64,000 nt of DNA from Capra hircus (Eukaryota; Chordata; Mammalia; Artiodactyla; Bovidae), in the NCBI RefSeq assembly GCF_001704415.2, contig NC_030808.1, positions 83,360,594 to 83,424,593 on the forward strand, in the 5' to 3' direction. How positions within the stretch are numbered: position 1 is the first letter of the stretch; every line of letters starts with the position of its first letter. Shown piece by piece: positions 23,201 through 34,085 of this stretch. Both the position numbers and the translations under genes were made by a program. A model generated the notes under the pieces. The model was given only the letters and a program-made list of their open reading frames with translations. It was not told the origin of the DNA and did not search any database.

Positions 23201-23640
23201 ATATATCAATTTATTATATATATGGGGTTTGATATGTAATCTCTGCAATAATCACTGGGTAATATATTGTGAAACTAGTTTCCAAAAGGGCACTACCAGC
23301 TGCACTCCCAAGGCCATGCAGAAGTACTAGTTTTCCAGCATAACTCCAGCACTGTATGTTGCTTTAAGGTGAAATGAGACATTCTATTGCTATTTTAATT
23401 ACATTATTTCACTATTAGAAGTTGGACATTTTTTAGTGTTTTTGGTTTTTAAAATCTTCTAAATTTCTCCTTAAAAAATTCTCTCATCTGCTTTCCAAGT
23501 GCCTGTTCTTCAATGTTAACTAATGGACAAGACTTCAATACTAATTCATCTGGTTCAGGTTAAGTATTGCTATAGCACTGGACTCAGTAAAAGAAGGAAA
23601 ATGATTTTGCATTCTTTCTAACCTAGCCGGTAAGGGAAGT
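23201..23640. other. Unique DNA
   Basis: TA-rich patch near 23198-23222; otherwise no feature. Confidence 0.35.
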
Positions 23641-23800
23641 GAGGGACTTCCCTGGTGGTCCAGAGGTTGAGAATCCATCTTCCAATACGGAGGATGTGGG
23701 TTTGATCCCTGGTCAGGGCACTAAGATCCCACATGCCCCCTGCATGCTACAGCTAATGAGGACCCAGTGCAGTCAAAAAGAAAAAGAGCGAGAGAGAAAC
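23641..23800 (+). mobile_element. tRNA-derived SINE (CHR/ART2-type short form)
   Basis: Head GGGACTTCCCTGGTGGTCCA, B-box region GGGTTTGATCCC, and an A/G-rich tail (AAAAAGAAAAAGAGCGAGAG). Confidence 0.85.
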
Positions 23801-24227
23801 AAGTGAAACACAGCATGATGCCATGGTGGCTTTTTGTACCAGCCTAGCAACTGATTCCTCAGAGCCTCTGGTCTGTAAGTATTTTCTCAGCAGTCAAGTC
23901 TGTTCTAGTTGCAGGGCTAGGAGGATGGAATGGCAAGAGGAGTTTCATTTTTGTGCTAGGTGCGTTCCTTTTCTGTCATTATTAACTAAAAAATGAGTTA
24001 TCTGTAAAGTGTCTTGTGAGGGCTGGCTCAGAGCTAGTGCTTTCTTTAGTGTCATGAACAGTGGCTCAGTGGAGATCCTGGTCGCATTCCTAGTTCAGCT
24101 AACAGCAAATCCTTCCATCCTTTCTGCCTACCAGATTCCCTGGGCAAAGTAGACATGTAGCACGGTCTGTCAAACTAGGGTCTGCCTTCCTTCTTGGGTC
24201 AGATCATACATTTTCCCCTTATTAATT

Positions 24228-24807
24228 TTGTCATTCAGTCACTAAGTCGTGTCTGACTCTTTGCAGCCCCGTGAACTGCAGCGTGCCAGGCTTCTCTGTC
24301 TTCACTGTCTCCTGGAGTTTGCTCATACTCATGTCCATTGAGTCAGTGATGCCATCCAGCCATCTCATCCTCTGTTACCCACTTCTCCTCCTGCCCTCAG
24401 TCTTTCCCAGCATCAGCATCTTTTTCAGTGAGTCAGTTCTTCACATCAGGTGGCCAAAATATTGGAGTTTCAGCATCAGTCCTTCCAATGAATATTCAGG
24501 ACTGATTTCCTTTAGGATTGACTGGTTGGATCTCCTTGCTGTCCAAGGGATTCTCAAGAATCTTCACCAGCACCACAGTTTGAAAGCATCAGTTCTTTGG
24601 TGCTCAGCCTTCTTTATAGTCCAAAAAGGCTTGGGCTCACATAATAGTCACATACAGTCTCACATCTGTACGTGACTATTGGAAAAGACCATAGTTTTGA
24701 CTATACGGACCTTTGTTGGCAAAGTGATGTCTCTGACTTTTAATACACTCTCCAGATTTGTCATGGCTTTCCTTCCAAGGAGCAAGCATCTTTTAATTTC
24801 ATGACTA
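24228..24807 (-). mobile_element. BovB LINE 3' fragment, diverged
   Basis: Complement of the BovB 3' 580 bp. The minus-strand frame is broken. A small insertion (AAAAGGCTTGGGCTCACATAATAG region, ~24625-24650) is present relative to the other copies. 5'-truncated near 24807. Confidence 0.88.
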
Positions 24808-26358
24808 GTTTATGTATTTCTGTTTTGGTTCCTTTTTCCTCAGACCATACTTGAGCCTTTTAAATCCGTGTGACCCAAGTCTCAGAACAGCAAGAACATA
24901 GGCTAAGCGTTTCATTGCCCTTTATTTCTTGCTAGTTGCAACAGTTAAACTGCATTGGGTGTTATCAGCCTGTTTCCTGCCCTCTGCCCTGAGGAGGAGG
25001 TTGCAGTCAGTAGTAAGGGTCCTGCCCCAAAGTCTGTATTGCTCTCAGACAGGGGTTGAGGGGTGGCTGGGGGGTGGTGGACAACAAAGATGTGTTGCTT
25101 GCTGCCTAAGACTGGATTCCTATGGGATGTGCTGGGGTATACTCCATCACCTCAAAGGGCTTTGTGGATACTTCCTGCATTTTTGGAACTGAGGGTCTAG
25201 GGTAGCATATAGTCACACATTTGTATATATATATAAGAGACCAAAATGGGATAAGTTTTTTTCCAGGCCTGTTTGTAACTTTGCATAGGATAGAAATTAT
25301 GTCAAAATTCACTTACCACTTCCCTTTGCCTTGTGTGTGATACAAATTACCACTTTCCTTTGCCTTGTATGGGATACAAAGAGACAAACTTTAATCTACA
25401 CATATCCAAAATAGCAAGCAGGAAACCTTCACACAGGACCAAGGGACTTGCAGGGTGCAGCAGGTACCACCACGTCAGTGGGTTGTCACTGGCTGTGCCC
25501 AGCTGTTCCTGGAGAAGGAAAAGCCATTTTATACATGTGGACCCTGAGGTTCAGCATGTTCTTGCCGTGGTTGCCCAGCTAGAGACTGGCAGAAACAGCC
25601 CTTAGCAGGCAGGGCTGTGTGGATCTGAGGCAGCTTCCTTCTCACTGTAGGGGGAGGTGTTCCTTTAGACCAAAGAGTTTCTGCACTCCCTTCCCTGCCC
25701 CATCTCCATGGGAGTGTGTTGCAGGGCCTGCCAGCAGCAAGGGCTGGTCTTATGCGCCTGTCCTGGTACAGAGCATGAGTGAGGCTGAACTGAGCATGGC
25801 CTGCGGGTATCAGGCATTGCTAAAGCCAGTGTCTGAGGTCACGCCTCCATGCACTCAGTCAGCACTGAGTTTGAGAAACCTTCATGCTCTGTTGCAGCAG
25901 GCCAGGTTGGGTTATGAGGTCCCTTCACGGAGACCTGGAAAGTCTTCAAGGATAACCATGCCACTCTCAGCAAAATTGGGGCCAAAGGCAAATCAGCTCA
26001 TTTCTATTCTTGGAAAAACAAATCATCAACTTTAGTATTGTTCCTTTTGTAACCATAGGAGGCAGGTGAGAATATCTTTTTGGAGTGCTGGGCAATTTCC
26101 AAGATGAGAGACACCAGTCAATATCTCAGGAGTGGCAGAAGTCAGTGCTCCTTGAGGCTGAGGGGTCTAGAAACTATCATGCTTGCCCTCTTAGAGTCAT
26201 GTAATCCAGGGCTGACCCAGGCTCCACACTGAAATTGTGTGACCACAAGCAAGGTCAGAATCTCTCCATTTCTTCACTTAAAAAATGACATGGGACACAG
26301 GGATCATTAGCTTAACTCAATTCTGTTGTTTCTTTCAGATCTTACCTCTTTAATCTAG
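24808..26358. other. Unique DNA with short local tandem duplication and a MIR trace
   Basis: 25312-25379 holds two near-identical ~34-base units around CTTTGCCTTGTRTGKGATACAAA. 25525-25600 resembles complement of MIR (CCATTTTATACATGTGGACC). A 138-codon frame at 25619-26035 has no recognisable domain and is not called. Confidence 0.4.
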
Positions 26359-26367
26359 AATGTTTAC

Positions 26368-26554
26368 CAGGGGACTTCCCTGGTGGCCCAGCGGCTAAGA
26401 CTGCATGTTCCCAGTGCAGGGGGCCTGGGTTCAATCCCTGGTCAGGGAACTAGATCCCATGTGCCACAACTAAGAGTTCAAATGCCACAACTAAAAGATT
26501 CCATGTGCACAACTAAGACCTGGGGCAAATAAATAAACAAATGTTAAAAATTAA
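26368..26554 (+). mobile_element. tRNA-derived SINE (CHR/ART2-type)
   Basis: Head GGGGACTTCCCTGGTGGCCC, then GGGTTCAATCCC, repeated CACAACTAA(G/A)A units and an A-rich tail. Duplication AATGTTTAC at 26359-26367 and 26555-26563. Confidence 0.9.
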
Positions 26555-26563
26555 AATGTTTAC

Positions 26564-27366
26564 TTTAAAGCACACCTCAAATATTGAGGTAAAATAACAA
26601 TAAATTGCATCTTACGATCTTGGTTTTTCTCTGGTTTTTCACTTTCCCTTAAATAGACTGCCTCAGGTATGGAAAAATAACAACTCAGATCACTGGGAGA
26701 TTGTAATCTGAAAAACTCTTCAATTGTATAACTCCTATTTATGCTTAAACTTTCTATGCTGTTGTCCATTTGTAATTTAAATTTTATTACGGAAACAAAT
26801 ATATGCAAAAGAATTGTATAATGAACTGCCAAGGACCCGTCAACCAGCTTCAACAATTATCCACATTTTGTCAATCTGGTTTCATCTCCCCCCAAACCCC
26901 ACCTGCCATCTCCCACTCCTTGTAGTTTTTGGCAGAAGGGAATTATGGAATATTGTCAAGCAGATCTCAGACTTCATATCTTTTTACTGTTAGAAGCTTA
27001 ACTTTGTGAATCTAACAGAGAAGGCCCTTCCTGTTTTGTGAAATAGTGACTTTAGTGTTGTTACTGCATGCAGACTGATTGTAGGAGGCAACACCTGTGA
27101 CTGTGATACAGGAGTCTTTGAATTTTTAGTGAATTTAGAGTGGAAAGTGTATTGGCTTTACCCTCCTCCCTCCAGAAAAAGTGGTAGAATTCACTGAAAA
27201 GCATCTTGGGGTTTCAATAGCACCACCCCTTATAAGACTTTCAGAAAGCAAATATAGGAAAGGCCTTTCCAGAGTGATGGACAGAGCTAGTGTTTATGTA
27301 GCACCTACTAGGTACATCTCCATATGCATCATCTGTAACCTACACACCAAAGCTGAGAAGTGAAAA
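26564..27366. other. Unique DNA with a possible old L1 trace
   Basis: 26770-26900 (CCGTCAACCAGCTTCAACAATTATCCACATT region) resembles a common old mammalian repeat, but too little remains to name it. Confidence 0.35.
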
Positions 27367-28192
27367 CCAAGGTGCCGGGAGCCAGCGTGAGGAATTCCAC
27401 CCGTGACAAGGTCATGCGGCAGAGTTCTGATGGGCAAGGTCAAGTCAGATCTCAGGTTTTCCCCCTGGCATTTCCTGAGCATGTACCCCCCCAAAAATAA
27501 GAATCCGCCTGCTCTTCCACTCTTCTGACATTCTCTGGAAAAAGTCAATTCAGGGCTTTAGTCTTCTGCATTTGAAAGAGTGTTTCAATCCAAAAACCCC
27601 TCTGATGGCTTTCTAGCCTGCCTGCAGGACTTGTACATCTGCGCATGTGATTGTTTGAGGCCTCCCGACAGGGGGAGGCACAGGAAGCTTAAAACATCCT
27701 AGGAATGTAGGGGCTTCCGAGGAGTCAAAATCATTAGAATAGGACTGATTAAAGGTTTCATTTGTTGAGCCAATACTTGCTGCCAAATTTTCGTATCTTT
27801 TATTTTTAGATATAGTTGGTATATAGAAAAACAGGTAGTAGACCTGGTATTAGCAACATTAGATCTTTGAGTTAAGTACTTTCTTTGTTATAACCCACTG
27901 CACCTTTGTTCTACAGGAATGTAACTTTACTTAGTACTTTGAGGGTGATGCAGAGTAAAGAAAAAACACTTCTAGGGAAAAGGAGTTTTCTGGTTGATAG
28001 ACAATTGTCCAGGAAGAGAGCCATAAAAATGTTAACAGGCCTCGTGGCCAGAAGATAATGGAAACCGCATGAGACGTTTTGTATATGGGAGGGTATGCAA
28101 AAAGAAAGCCTTGTTTTGTCTCAGTGAGGGTCAGGACTGCTGCCCCTGCATAACTCTGCATATTCCATTATTTCTTTATGTACAACCTGGGG

Positions 28193-28200
28193 TATATAAG
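28193..28200 (+). promoter_or_regulatory. LTR TATA box
   Basis: TATATAAG about 330 bases upstream of the LTR polyadenylation signals. It would place the retroviral transcription start near 28225 and define U3 to its left. It points toward the first MCF2L2 exon, 1.66 kb downstream. Confidence 0.6.
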
Positions 28201-28532
28201 CTAATTTTGAAAGTGGAGTTTTTGGAGTCTTGCACCGATGCTGGGCTTCCCCATGTCGTTCTTTTCTTTTTCCGGCTGAATTCCCATCTGGGGCGTGGAG
28301 GCTCACCATGTCTACTTATTTGTCCCGGCTTCTAAGATCCGTAAGAGAGAGAGCCTGAGGCGGGGCACTTTCCGATATTCAAACGGACGCCAGTGGCCTA
28401 ACATAGATGGTGCAATTTCCTTGTCTGGAACTTTATTGGCTTTCCACGTATACCAAGTTATTCAGCCTCTTTTCTCCACTTAATTTTCCCACTACACTAT
28501 TTCTTCCTAATCTAACCTTATATTTCTATATT

Positions 28533-28542
28533 AATAAATAAA
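28533..28542 (+). terminator. LTR polyadenylation signals
   Basis: Two overlapping AATAAA hexamers (AATAAATAAA) are followed within about 20 bases by a pyrimidine-rich stretch (TTTCTCCTCCCC). They lie in the sense orientation of the host gene. Confidence 0.55.
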
Positions 28543-28616
28543 TAAGTTTCTCCTCCCCAACGCCGTCCATGCTTCGAATTCCCTGGATCCACCGGGGCTG
28601 GACCCCGGCACCAAGG

Positions 28617-28846
28617 CATTGGGAGGAGCTTCCCAAATATTACCTTCGGATTGATCAGTATTAGAAAATCACATTACCCTGTCTCCATGCCAAAACACTT
28701 GAGATAACCTATTTAGCTTCAACATACAAAGTTATTTGGTTTGTGCCTTAATCTAACCTGATGTTTACTGCTGTAAAACAGTAACTAGTTCATTTCTTGA
28801 GGTTCCCTTGGAAATAGTTAAATGAGGATAATAATGTCGTAGGCAG
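28617..28846. other. Intronic DNA between solo LTR and retrocopy
   Basis: No recognised repeat or exon. Confidence 0.4.
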
Positions 28847-28862
28847 AGAAAGCATGAAAATG

Positions 28863-29088
28863 AACCTTCAATTAAAATAAATAAATTTATATTAAAAATA
28901 AATAAAGTTCAGTATGAAATAAACCTGTAGCTAAGTCATGGTGGAATTAAAGAAATCATACATTATTTTAATGGAATCTGATCAAGCTACTTAGATGGGC
29001 TTAAGTGAATGGCTGAGGTCTATTAATGGGTATGACATTATTACATGAAAGCCATTTCAATAAAGGATTAGTGTTGTTAAAAAAAAAA
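28863..29088 (+). pseudogene. 5'-truncated processed retrocopy of an mRNA 3' end
   Basis: A 226-bp segment ends in a run of about 11 A (to 29088). A polyadenylation signal AATAAA lies about 15 bases before the A-tract (in TTCAATAAAGGATTAGTG). It is bounded by a perfect 16-bp duplication AGAAAGCATGAAAATG at 28847-28862 and 29089-29104. This is the full signature of L1-mediated retrotransposition of a cellular transcript. The interior looks like 3' UTR and I could not identify the parent gene. A little-known SINE with the same features is the alternative. Confidence 0.7.
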
Positions 29089-29104
29089 AGAAAGCATGAA
29101 AATG

Positions 29105-29861
29105 TCTTCCTCTGCCCAGGCCAGGTTAAGAGGTGCCACTCAGTCTTCACTTCTCACTAGTCCCCTTTCCCCAAATGGGTAAAAGCAGTGTTAGTGATTA
29201 TAAATCACTCTTTGGGGTTAGAGGACATTTGTAAGTTTGTGCTTGAAAGATCTGAATTTTTGCTTTGGAAACCTGTAACATTTGGTTCAGTGAGGATCAT
29301 CTTTATTTGTTTGCCAGTTGGAAGAGGCTCCGTGAGGTATTCTGGAAGGGAGGGGAAAAAGGAATGGAATTGACTAAGGAGAGAGGCAGAAAGGAAGGAA
29401 GTGAGGAAAAGAATAAAAATCAAAGAACCTTTGTAAGTCCCAGATTGGTTTCATGACCCAGTTTGAGATGAACTCTGGTTACTTTCACTGTTTGTATTTA
29501 AAATGTCCTACAGACCCAAAGGAGTGAGCAGACCCTAAGCACCTGCCTTGGTAATGAAACCGTCCTGGCAGGTTTGCTGTGAAGCTACTGAAGCTTAAAC
29601 TTCAAGGTTTCTTCCTTGCATTGGTCCCTCCCTAAACCTTGGGAGAGGCACTAGAAATTATTCCTGTGCTCATGTGTTTAAGCATCAAACCAGATCCATC
29701 CCTGCCTGTCAGGAATTGAGTTCTCAAGAGAATAATGTGCCCATAACCATATCTCGATAACCACATCCCAAACTTCTCTAGTGGTGGAACTTCCCTTTCT
29801 TCCTTTAAATTCTCTTTATAATTTGCAGGAATTTAACCTAATTTGTATTTCATTTGTACAG
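29105..29861. other. Intron upstream of the MCF2L2 exon
   Basis: No repeat recognised. A pyrimidine-rich stretch (29785-29820) and TTTGTATTTCATTTGTACAG give the acceptor region for the following exon. Confidence 0.5.
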
Positions 29862-29945
29862 ATGAAATTATGCAGCAGGAAATCAGGCCCTTGGTGGCAG
29901 TGGATATAATTGAACAACTTCACAGACAATTTGCCATTCTTTCAG
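29862..29945 (+). CDS. MCF2L2: MCF2L2 coding exon (N-terminal part of CRAL-TRIO domain)
   Basis: An 84-bp exon between an AG acceptor (TTTGTACAG, ending 29861) and a strong donor (GTAAG from 29946). The frame starts with two bases completing a split codon (G + AT = Asp), has 27 whole codons and ends with one base of a split Gly codon. Residues begin EIMQQEIRPLVAVDIIEQLH and end in FAILS. This matches the region just before the conserved GGRG..GAPIITFPEF stretch of MCF2L2, a Dbl-family guanine-nucleotide exchange factor for Rho GTPases. The family carries an N-terminal CRAL-TRIO/Sec14 lipid-binding-type domain, spectrin repeats and a DH-PH catalytic module. The paralogues MCF2L and MCF2 differ more in this stretch as I remember them. 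The upstream exon was not found in the window. Confidence 0.88.
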
Positions 29946-30063
29946 GTAAGGTGCAAATTCATTTGCATTTCTAGATTTCACTGGTTTGGCAGGAGGGAGC
30001 CTCACTGGGAGGGTTCAGCCTTTTGAACTTGATTAGAATTATATTAAAGTCTCAATCATCCCC

Positions 30064-30279
30064 GGGCTTCCCTGGTGGTAAAGTGTCTGCCTGCAATGCA
30101 GGAGACCTGGGTTCGATCCCCAGATGGGGAAGATCCCCTAGAGAAGGAAATGGCAACCCACTCTGGTCCTCTTGCTTGGAAAATTCCATAGGCCGAGGAG
30201 CCTGCTAGGCTATACAGTCCATGGGATCGCAAAGAGTCAGATTGCAAAGAGTCACACACCACTGAGCCACTTCACTTGT
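30064..30279 (+). mobile_element. Bov-tA SINE with small internal duplication
   Basis: Head GGGCTTCCCTGGTGGTAAAG (a few bases missing from the A-box region), B box GGGTTCGATCCC. GCAAAGAGTCA is repeated at about 30229 and 30244. Imperfect duplication CARTCATCCCC at 30053-30063 and 30280-30290. Confidence 0.92.
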
Positions 30280-30290
30280 CAGTCATCCCC

Positions 30291-30677
30291 AAAGCCTCAC
30301 CCAGGACTAGAATGAGCTGAGGATTGTCCAGCAGGAGGAGGGTGGGATCTCATAGGTGTTACTCCTTTTGCTGTTGGGTGAGATTTGATCTTTCCCAAGG
30401 AATACATTTCTTTGAGGTTGTAGAGAATAGAGCTGAAGTTTTTGAGGACAGAAAAAGAAACAAGTATGACATTAGCTGCCACCATGATGTTCTTCCAATA
30501 TTCTCATTGAATGTTCTACCAAGATCCAACCTTAAGACAATCTTGGTTTTAAGAGTTTATGAATGTTGCTGAGGTAATTTGTTCTCTGAGAGATTTGTCT
30601 TTTATTCTTATCTCTAATGGATCTAATTTAAATACATCAATTTTCATTAAGCATTTGATTAGGAATAAAGAAAGACT
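30291..30677. other. MCF2L2 intron, unique
   Basis: No recognised repeat. Confidence 0.45.
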
Positions 30678-30689
30678 AACATTAATCAA

Positions 30690-30959
30690 CGGAGAAGGCA
30701 ATGGCAACCCACTCTGTACTCTTGCCTGGGAAATCCCATGGACGGAGGAGCCTGGTAGGCTACAGTCTATGGGGTCGCAAAGAGTCAGACATGACTGAGT
30801 GGCTTCACTTTCACTTTTCACTTTCATGCACTGGAGGAGGAAATGGCAACCCACCCCAGTATTCTTGCCTGGAGAATCCCAGGAATGGGAGCCTGGTGGG
30901 CTGCTGTCTATGGGGTCGCACAGAGTTGGACACAACTGACGTGACTTAGCAGTAGCAAC
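30690..30959 (+). mobile_element. Bov-A2 SINE
   Basis: BovA dimer ending AGCAGTAGCAACA. Perfect 12-bp duplication AACATTAATCAA at 30678-30689 and 30960-30971. Confidence 0.95.
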
Positions 30960-30990
30960 AACATTAATCAAAGGCTAGAAATTTCAAGAG

Positions 30991-31112
30991 AAGCCACCAC
31001 AATTAGAAGCCCATTTATTGCAATGAAGAGTAGCCCCTGCTTACCACAAATAGTGAAAGCCTGTATGCAACCACAAAGACCCAAAACAACCAAAAATTAA
31101 AAAAAAAATTCT
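30991..31112 (+). mobile_element. CHR-type SINE, 3' portion only
   Basis: Contains the CHR 3' series GCAATGAAGAGTAGCCCCTG, AGTGAAAGCCTGTATGCAAC, CACAAAGACCCAAAACAACC and an A-rich tail. No head. Confidence 0.75.
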
Positions 31113-31489
31113 TTTTAATGCTAGAAATTTTCTGAGCATAGGTATAACCCTGAAAATTTGCCATTATTAGAATACTATTCTTTTTTATTCTCTTAGCCCA
31201 GGGTGACATGACTTTACTGAAACTGGAGGTACAGACCAATCCTGAATTATAGTTAAACCTTTCTTAGAAGCATGGGTTAATGAGATTAGATGTCCTCAGC
31301 ACATATTACAGAGAAATAAGGTGGCAAGTCACTCTCCCTTTATATCTGTTCTGAAAAAAAAAAAAGCAACAAAGTCATCTTAGTTATATCACAGAAAGAA
31401 TGTGTAGTTGGCATGAATTTTATTCTATAAAATACGATGCAAAAATCATCACATTTTTTCCCTTTCTCTAAATCTTTTTTACTTTACCC
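31113..31489. other. MCF2L2 intron, unique
   Basis: A-tract of 11 at about 31356. Otherwise nothing recognised. Confidence 0.4.
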
Positions 31490-31498
31490 CAAACTCCT

Positions 31499-31704
31499 CA
31501 TGGGCTTCCCAAGTGGCTCAGTGGTAAACAATCTACTTGCTAACACAGATCCAGGTTTGATCCCTGGGTTGGGAAGATCCTCTGGAGAAGGAAATGGCAA
31601 CCCACTCCAGTATTCTTGCCTGGGAAATCCAATGGACAGAAGAGCCTGGCAGGCTACCTTCCATAGGGTTGCAAAGAATCAGACATGGTTTAGTGGCTAA
31701 ACAA
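31499..31704 (+). mobile_element. Bov-tA SINE
   Basis: Head ATGGGCTTCCCAAGTGGCTC through BovA to a CTAAACAA end. Duplication CAAACTCCT at 31490-31498 and 31705-31713. Confidence 0.92.
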
Positions 31705-31924
31705 CAAACTCCTATTCTCTCCTACTGAATCTGAGAGAAATTCAATTTCCAATGTTAGGATATCACTCCGCATTTCACAGTTGGTGTCCTAGTTGGGAGC
31801 ATCTTATAAAACGCAGAACATTCTAGGGAATTCTCTGCTCTCCCCCCCACATTGGTCATTGTTTAGATAGTTACTGAAAACTCCATAAATATAGGGTTCT
31901 CATTTTTAAATGAGGTGATGCAAA

Positions 31925-32122
31925 GAGCTGATGGTGATGCTGGGGAAGATTGAGGACCAGAGGAAAAGGGGGCAACAGAAGATGAGATGGTTGGATGGCA
32001 TCACCAACTCAGTGGACATGAATTTGAGCAAGCTGCAGGCGATGGTAAAGGAGAGAGAAGCCTGGCATGCTGCAGTCCATGGGGTTGCAAAGAGTTGGAC
32101 ATTACTGAGCAACCAAACAACC
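31925..32122 (+). mobile_element. BovB LINE 3' end, sense
   Basis: About 200 bp encoding MRWLDGITNSVDMNLSKLQAM-like sequence and then the GTTGCAAAGAGTTGGACATTACTGAGCAAC end. 5'-truncated. Confidence 0.88.
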
Positions 32123-32689
32123 ACATTTTAAAAATTTCTTCCTGTATTGCTAATGCTTAGAACAGAGGCTAGAACATAATATCTGCTGAGGCTGAAATGA
32201 CCTAAGTCCTCCTGGTCTGTTCTGTGAGGCTGGTGGACTCCATTCTCCCCACATCCCCAGTCTAGGCACCACTGTCTTGACCCTGGTAGCAGTGCCTGGC
32301 CAGCCTCCTGTAGGTGCAGTGTCATAACCTCCTGCAGTGAGCCTAGGATGGTGCACAACAGAAGGCAGCATGGGGACAGGCTCTGGATTTCTGGCAACTG
32401 CTGCTATGGCCCCGTGTTACAGAAGGCCCAAGGCCAACATGCATCAAGGTCTGGAATGGACGATGGGGTGGGCAGGGTAGATTCCTATAGTCTTACACCA
32501 AAACTGTAATGCCTCAACTCAGTTCATAATTCTAGCATATAAAATTACACAATGATTCATCTGGGAAAGGAATCCAGTGGCTGATTGATACACTTAAATA
32601 TCCAAAGTTATTGCTTTTGAGTAACATTGAGGCATTTTTTTCTATGTTTATTTCTTAGAGGCAGTTTAGGGAAAATTGTAAACTGTACC
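32123..32689. other. MCF2L2 intron, unique
   Basis: Overlapping minus-strand open frames at 32128-32397 have no identifiable domain. Nothing supported. Confidence 0.4.
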
Positions 32690-32865
32690 AGACAGCTCTA
32701 GATATGGTTAGATTCTGCTACTGACTGGCTGTATCATGTTGGGTAATTTATTTGTCTAAGCTTCACTTTCCTCACTTTGTGTAGTGAATAGGATCATCAT
32801 AATTTTGAGGATTAAAGCATAATGTATGAAAAATGCTTAATATTGCAACTGCTAATTAAATGTTT
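32690..32865 (+). mobile_element. MIR SINE
   Basis: Sense MIR: GGTTAGATTCTGCTACTGAC, TGTTGGGTAATTTATTTGTC, TTCACTTTCCTCACTTTGTG, GAGGATTAAAGCATAATGTA. Confidence 0.75.
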
Positions 32866-33862
32866 GTTCTTTTTTCCTGATATATTTTAGTCTCTCAAAA
32901 GTGTTTATTTCTATATTACCAAACATGTTTTCAGTATGACTGTTTTTATAAGGGACCAAAACCATACAGTGATAGTGTATATAATACCACAATTAAGTCA
33001 GAAGTAGAGATAACTGTCACTCTTTAATGTAGAACATAGAACTGAAAACTCACACTGGCCCAAGAGGATACCTCTGCTTTAGGAGAGGCACTTTGACTGG
33101 ACAAAGGTAATCCTTTCATTTCTGAGCTTGTCAACTTGTTGCCTCACAGTTGCCCTTTCTTTGAGAGAGAAGCATGGATTAGCTGTGATAGAATTTGCCA
33201 CACTACAAATCAAGAAAAATATCAGCAGCCATGGGGTTCTCTGAGTCAGCAGGTATTTTTTGGAATTAGCAGGCCTGCTTCTCATCTTTAACTTCCCTAC
33301 TTACCTGACAGAGGCAGCAAATGTCAGCAACGGGGCTGTTGTGGGTGCCTGGGTAGCTGTGGTTGTAAAATAGGAATCTCCTCAGTTAGGCTTTTTCCAT
33401 GGCAGCCAAGCCCTGGCCTCTGCTCTGAGTCACAGCACTTTTCCTGATTCAGATAAGCAGAGTGAAGATGTCCCAGCTGCGGACTTATCTACAGATTCCA
33501 CTGAGATCTAGAGAGAGCCAGTGCCCCCATCAACCAGGGATGCTGTGAAGGACGGGATGGAGCCTTTTTCTCAGTGAGGCCACAGGTGCCTGGCCTACTG
33601 TGCTGTGTGAGTATGCTCCTCTGGCTCGTTGAAGAGTAGGGCTCATTGCATGATGCCTCACCCAGATTTGTGGCCAGATGGTTTGAAGTGTCTGGATGGT
33701 GATACCAACAGGGCCATCAGCAGGAATTGGATAGTAGACAGGGCTAGGGTATCTGGTGGCTCTGACCATGGAAGAAAACTTTCATGTACCCCAATGAACT
33801 TGGGATATTCTAAGTTCAGGCACTTAGCTAGGAATCAAGAAAATATAAACAGGTTAGTGTGA
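32866..33862. other. MCF2L2 intron, unique
   Basis: About 1 kb without a repeat I recognise. Short open frames on both strands are unsupported. Confidence 0.4.
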
Positions 33863-34010
33863 TGAAGACACTAGCCTTTGAACTCAGACAATCTAGGTTC
33901 ATATTCCAACACAATTAGTAGGTTGCTCTGAGCAGGGTTTCTCATCTGCAAAGTGGGTTGTTTTAAGGATAGCGCTTAGCATAGTATTTGGCTACAATAA
34001 AACGTAGACT
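33863..34010 (+). mobile_element. MIR SINE
   Basis: Sense MIR remnants: TTTGAACTCAGACAATCTAG, GGTTCATATTCCAACACAAT, TCTCATCTGCAAAGTGGGTT, TTTTAAGGATAGCGCTTAGC. Confidence 0.7.
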
Positions 34011-34035
34011 ATAGGATATGTTTGTTTTCAAACTT

Positions 34036-34085
34036 TTGGGTTGACCAGATGGAAAAATCCAAATGAACTTTTTGGCCAACTCAAT
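34036..34085. mobile_element. Mariner-type MITE remnant
   Basis: TTGGGTTGACCA at the left and TTTTTGGCCAACTCAA at the right are imperfect inverted repeats like those of the bovine mariner family. Almost nothing lies between them, so this is an internally deleted copy. Confidence 0.6.

Larger units (their letters stand above)
27373..28610 (+). mobile_element. Solo LTR of a class II (betaretrovirus-like) endogenous retrovirus
   Basis: The element begins TGCCGGGAGCCAGC and ends GCTGGACCCCGGCA, an imperfect inverted repeat with TG...CA termini. It is flanked by the 6-bp duplication CCAAGG at 27367-27372 and 28611-28616, the size typical of this class. At 1238 bp it contains a TATA box (TATATAAG, 28193-28200) and polyadenylation signals AATAAA at 28533 and 28537, which set the sense strand. 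No internal retroviral genes remain, as expected after recombination between two LTRs. It resembles the bovine BTLTR1-type group; the exact family is uncertain. Confidence 0.88.

Noticed and set aside
25619..26035. 138-codon open frame in unique intron
   Set aside because: No domain, no splice or start context, and composition like surrounding intron.
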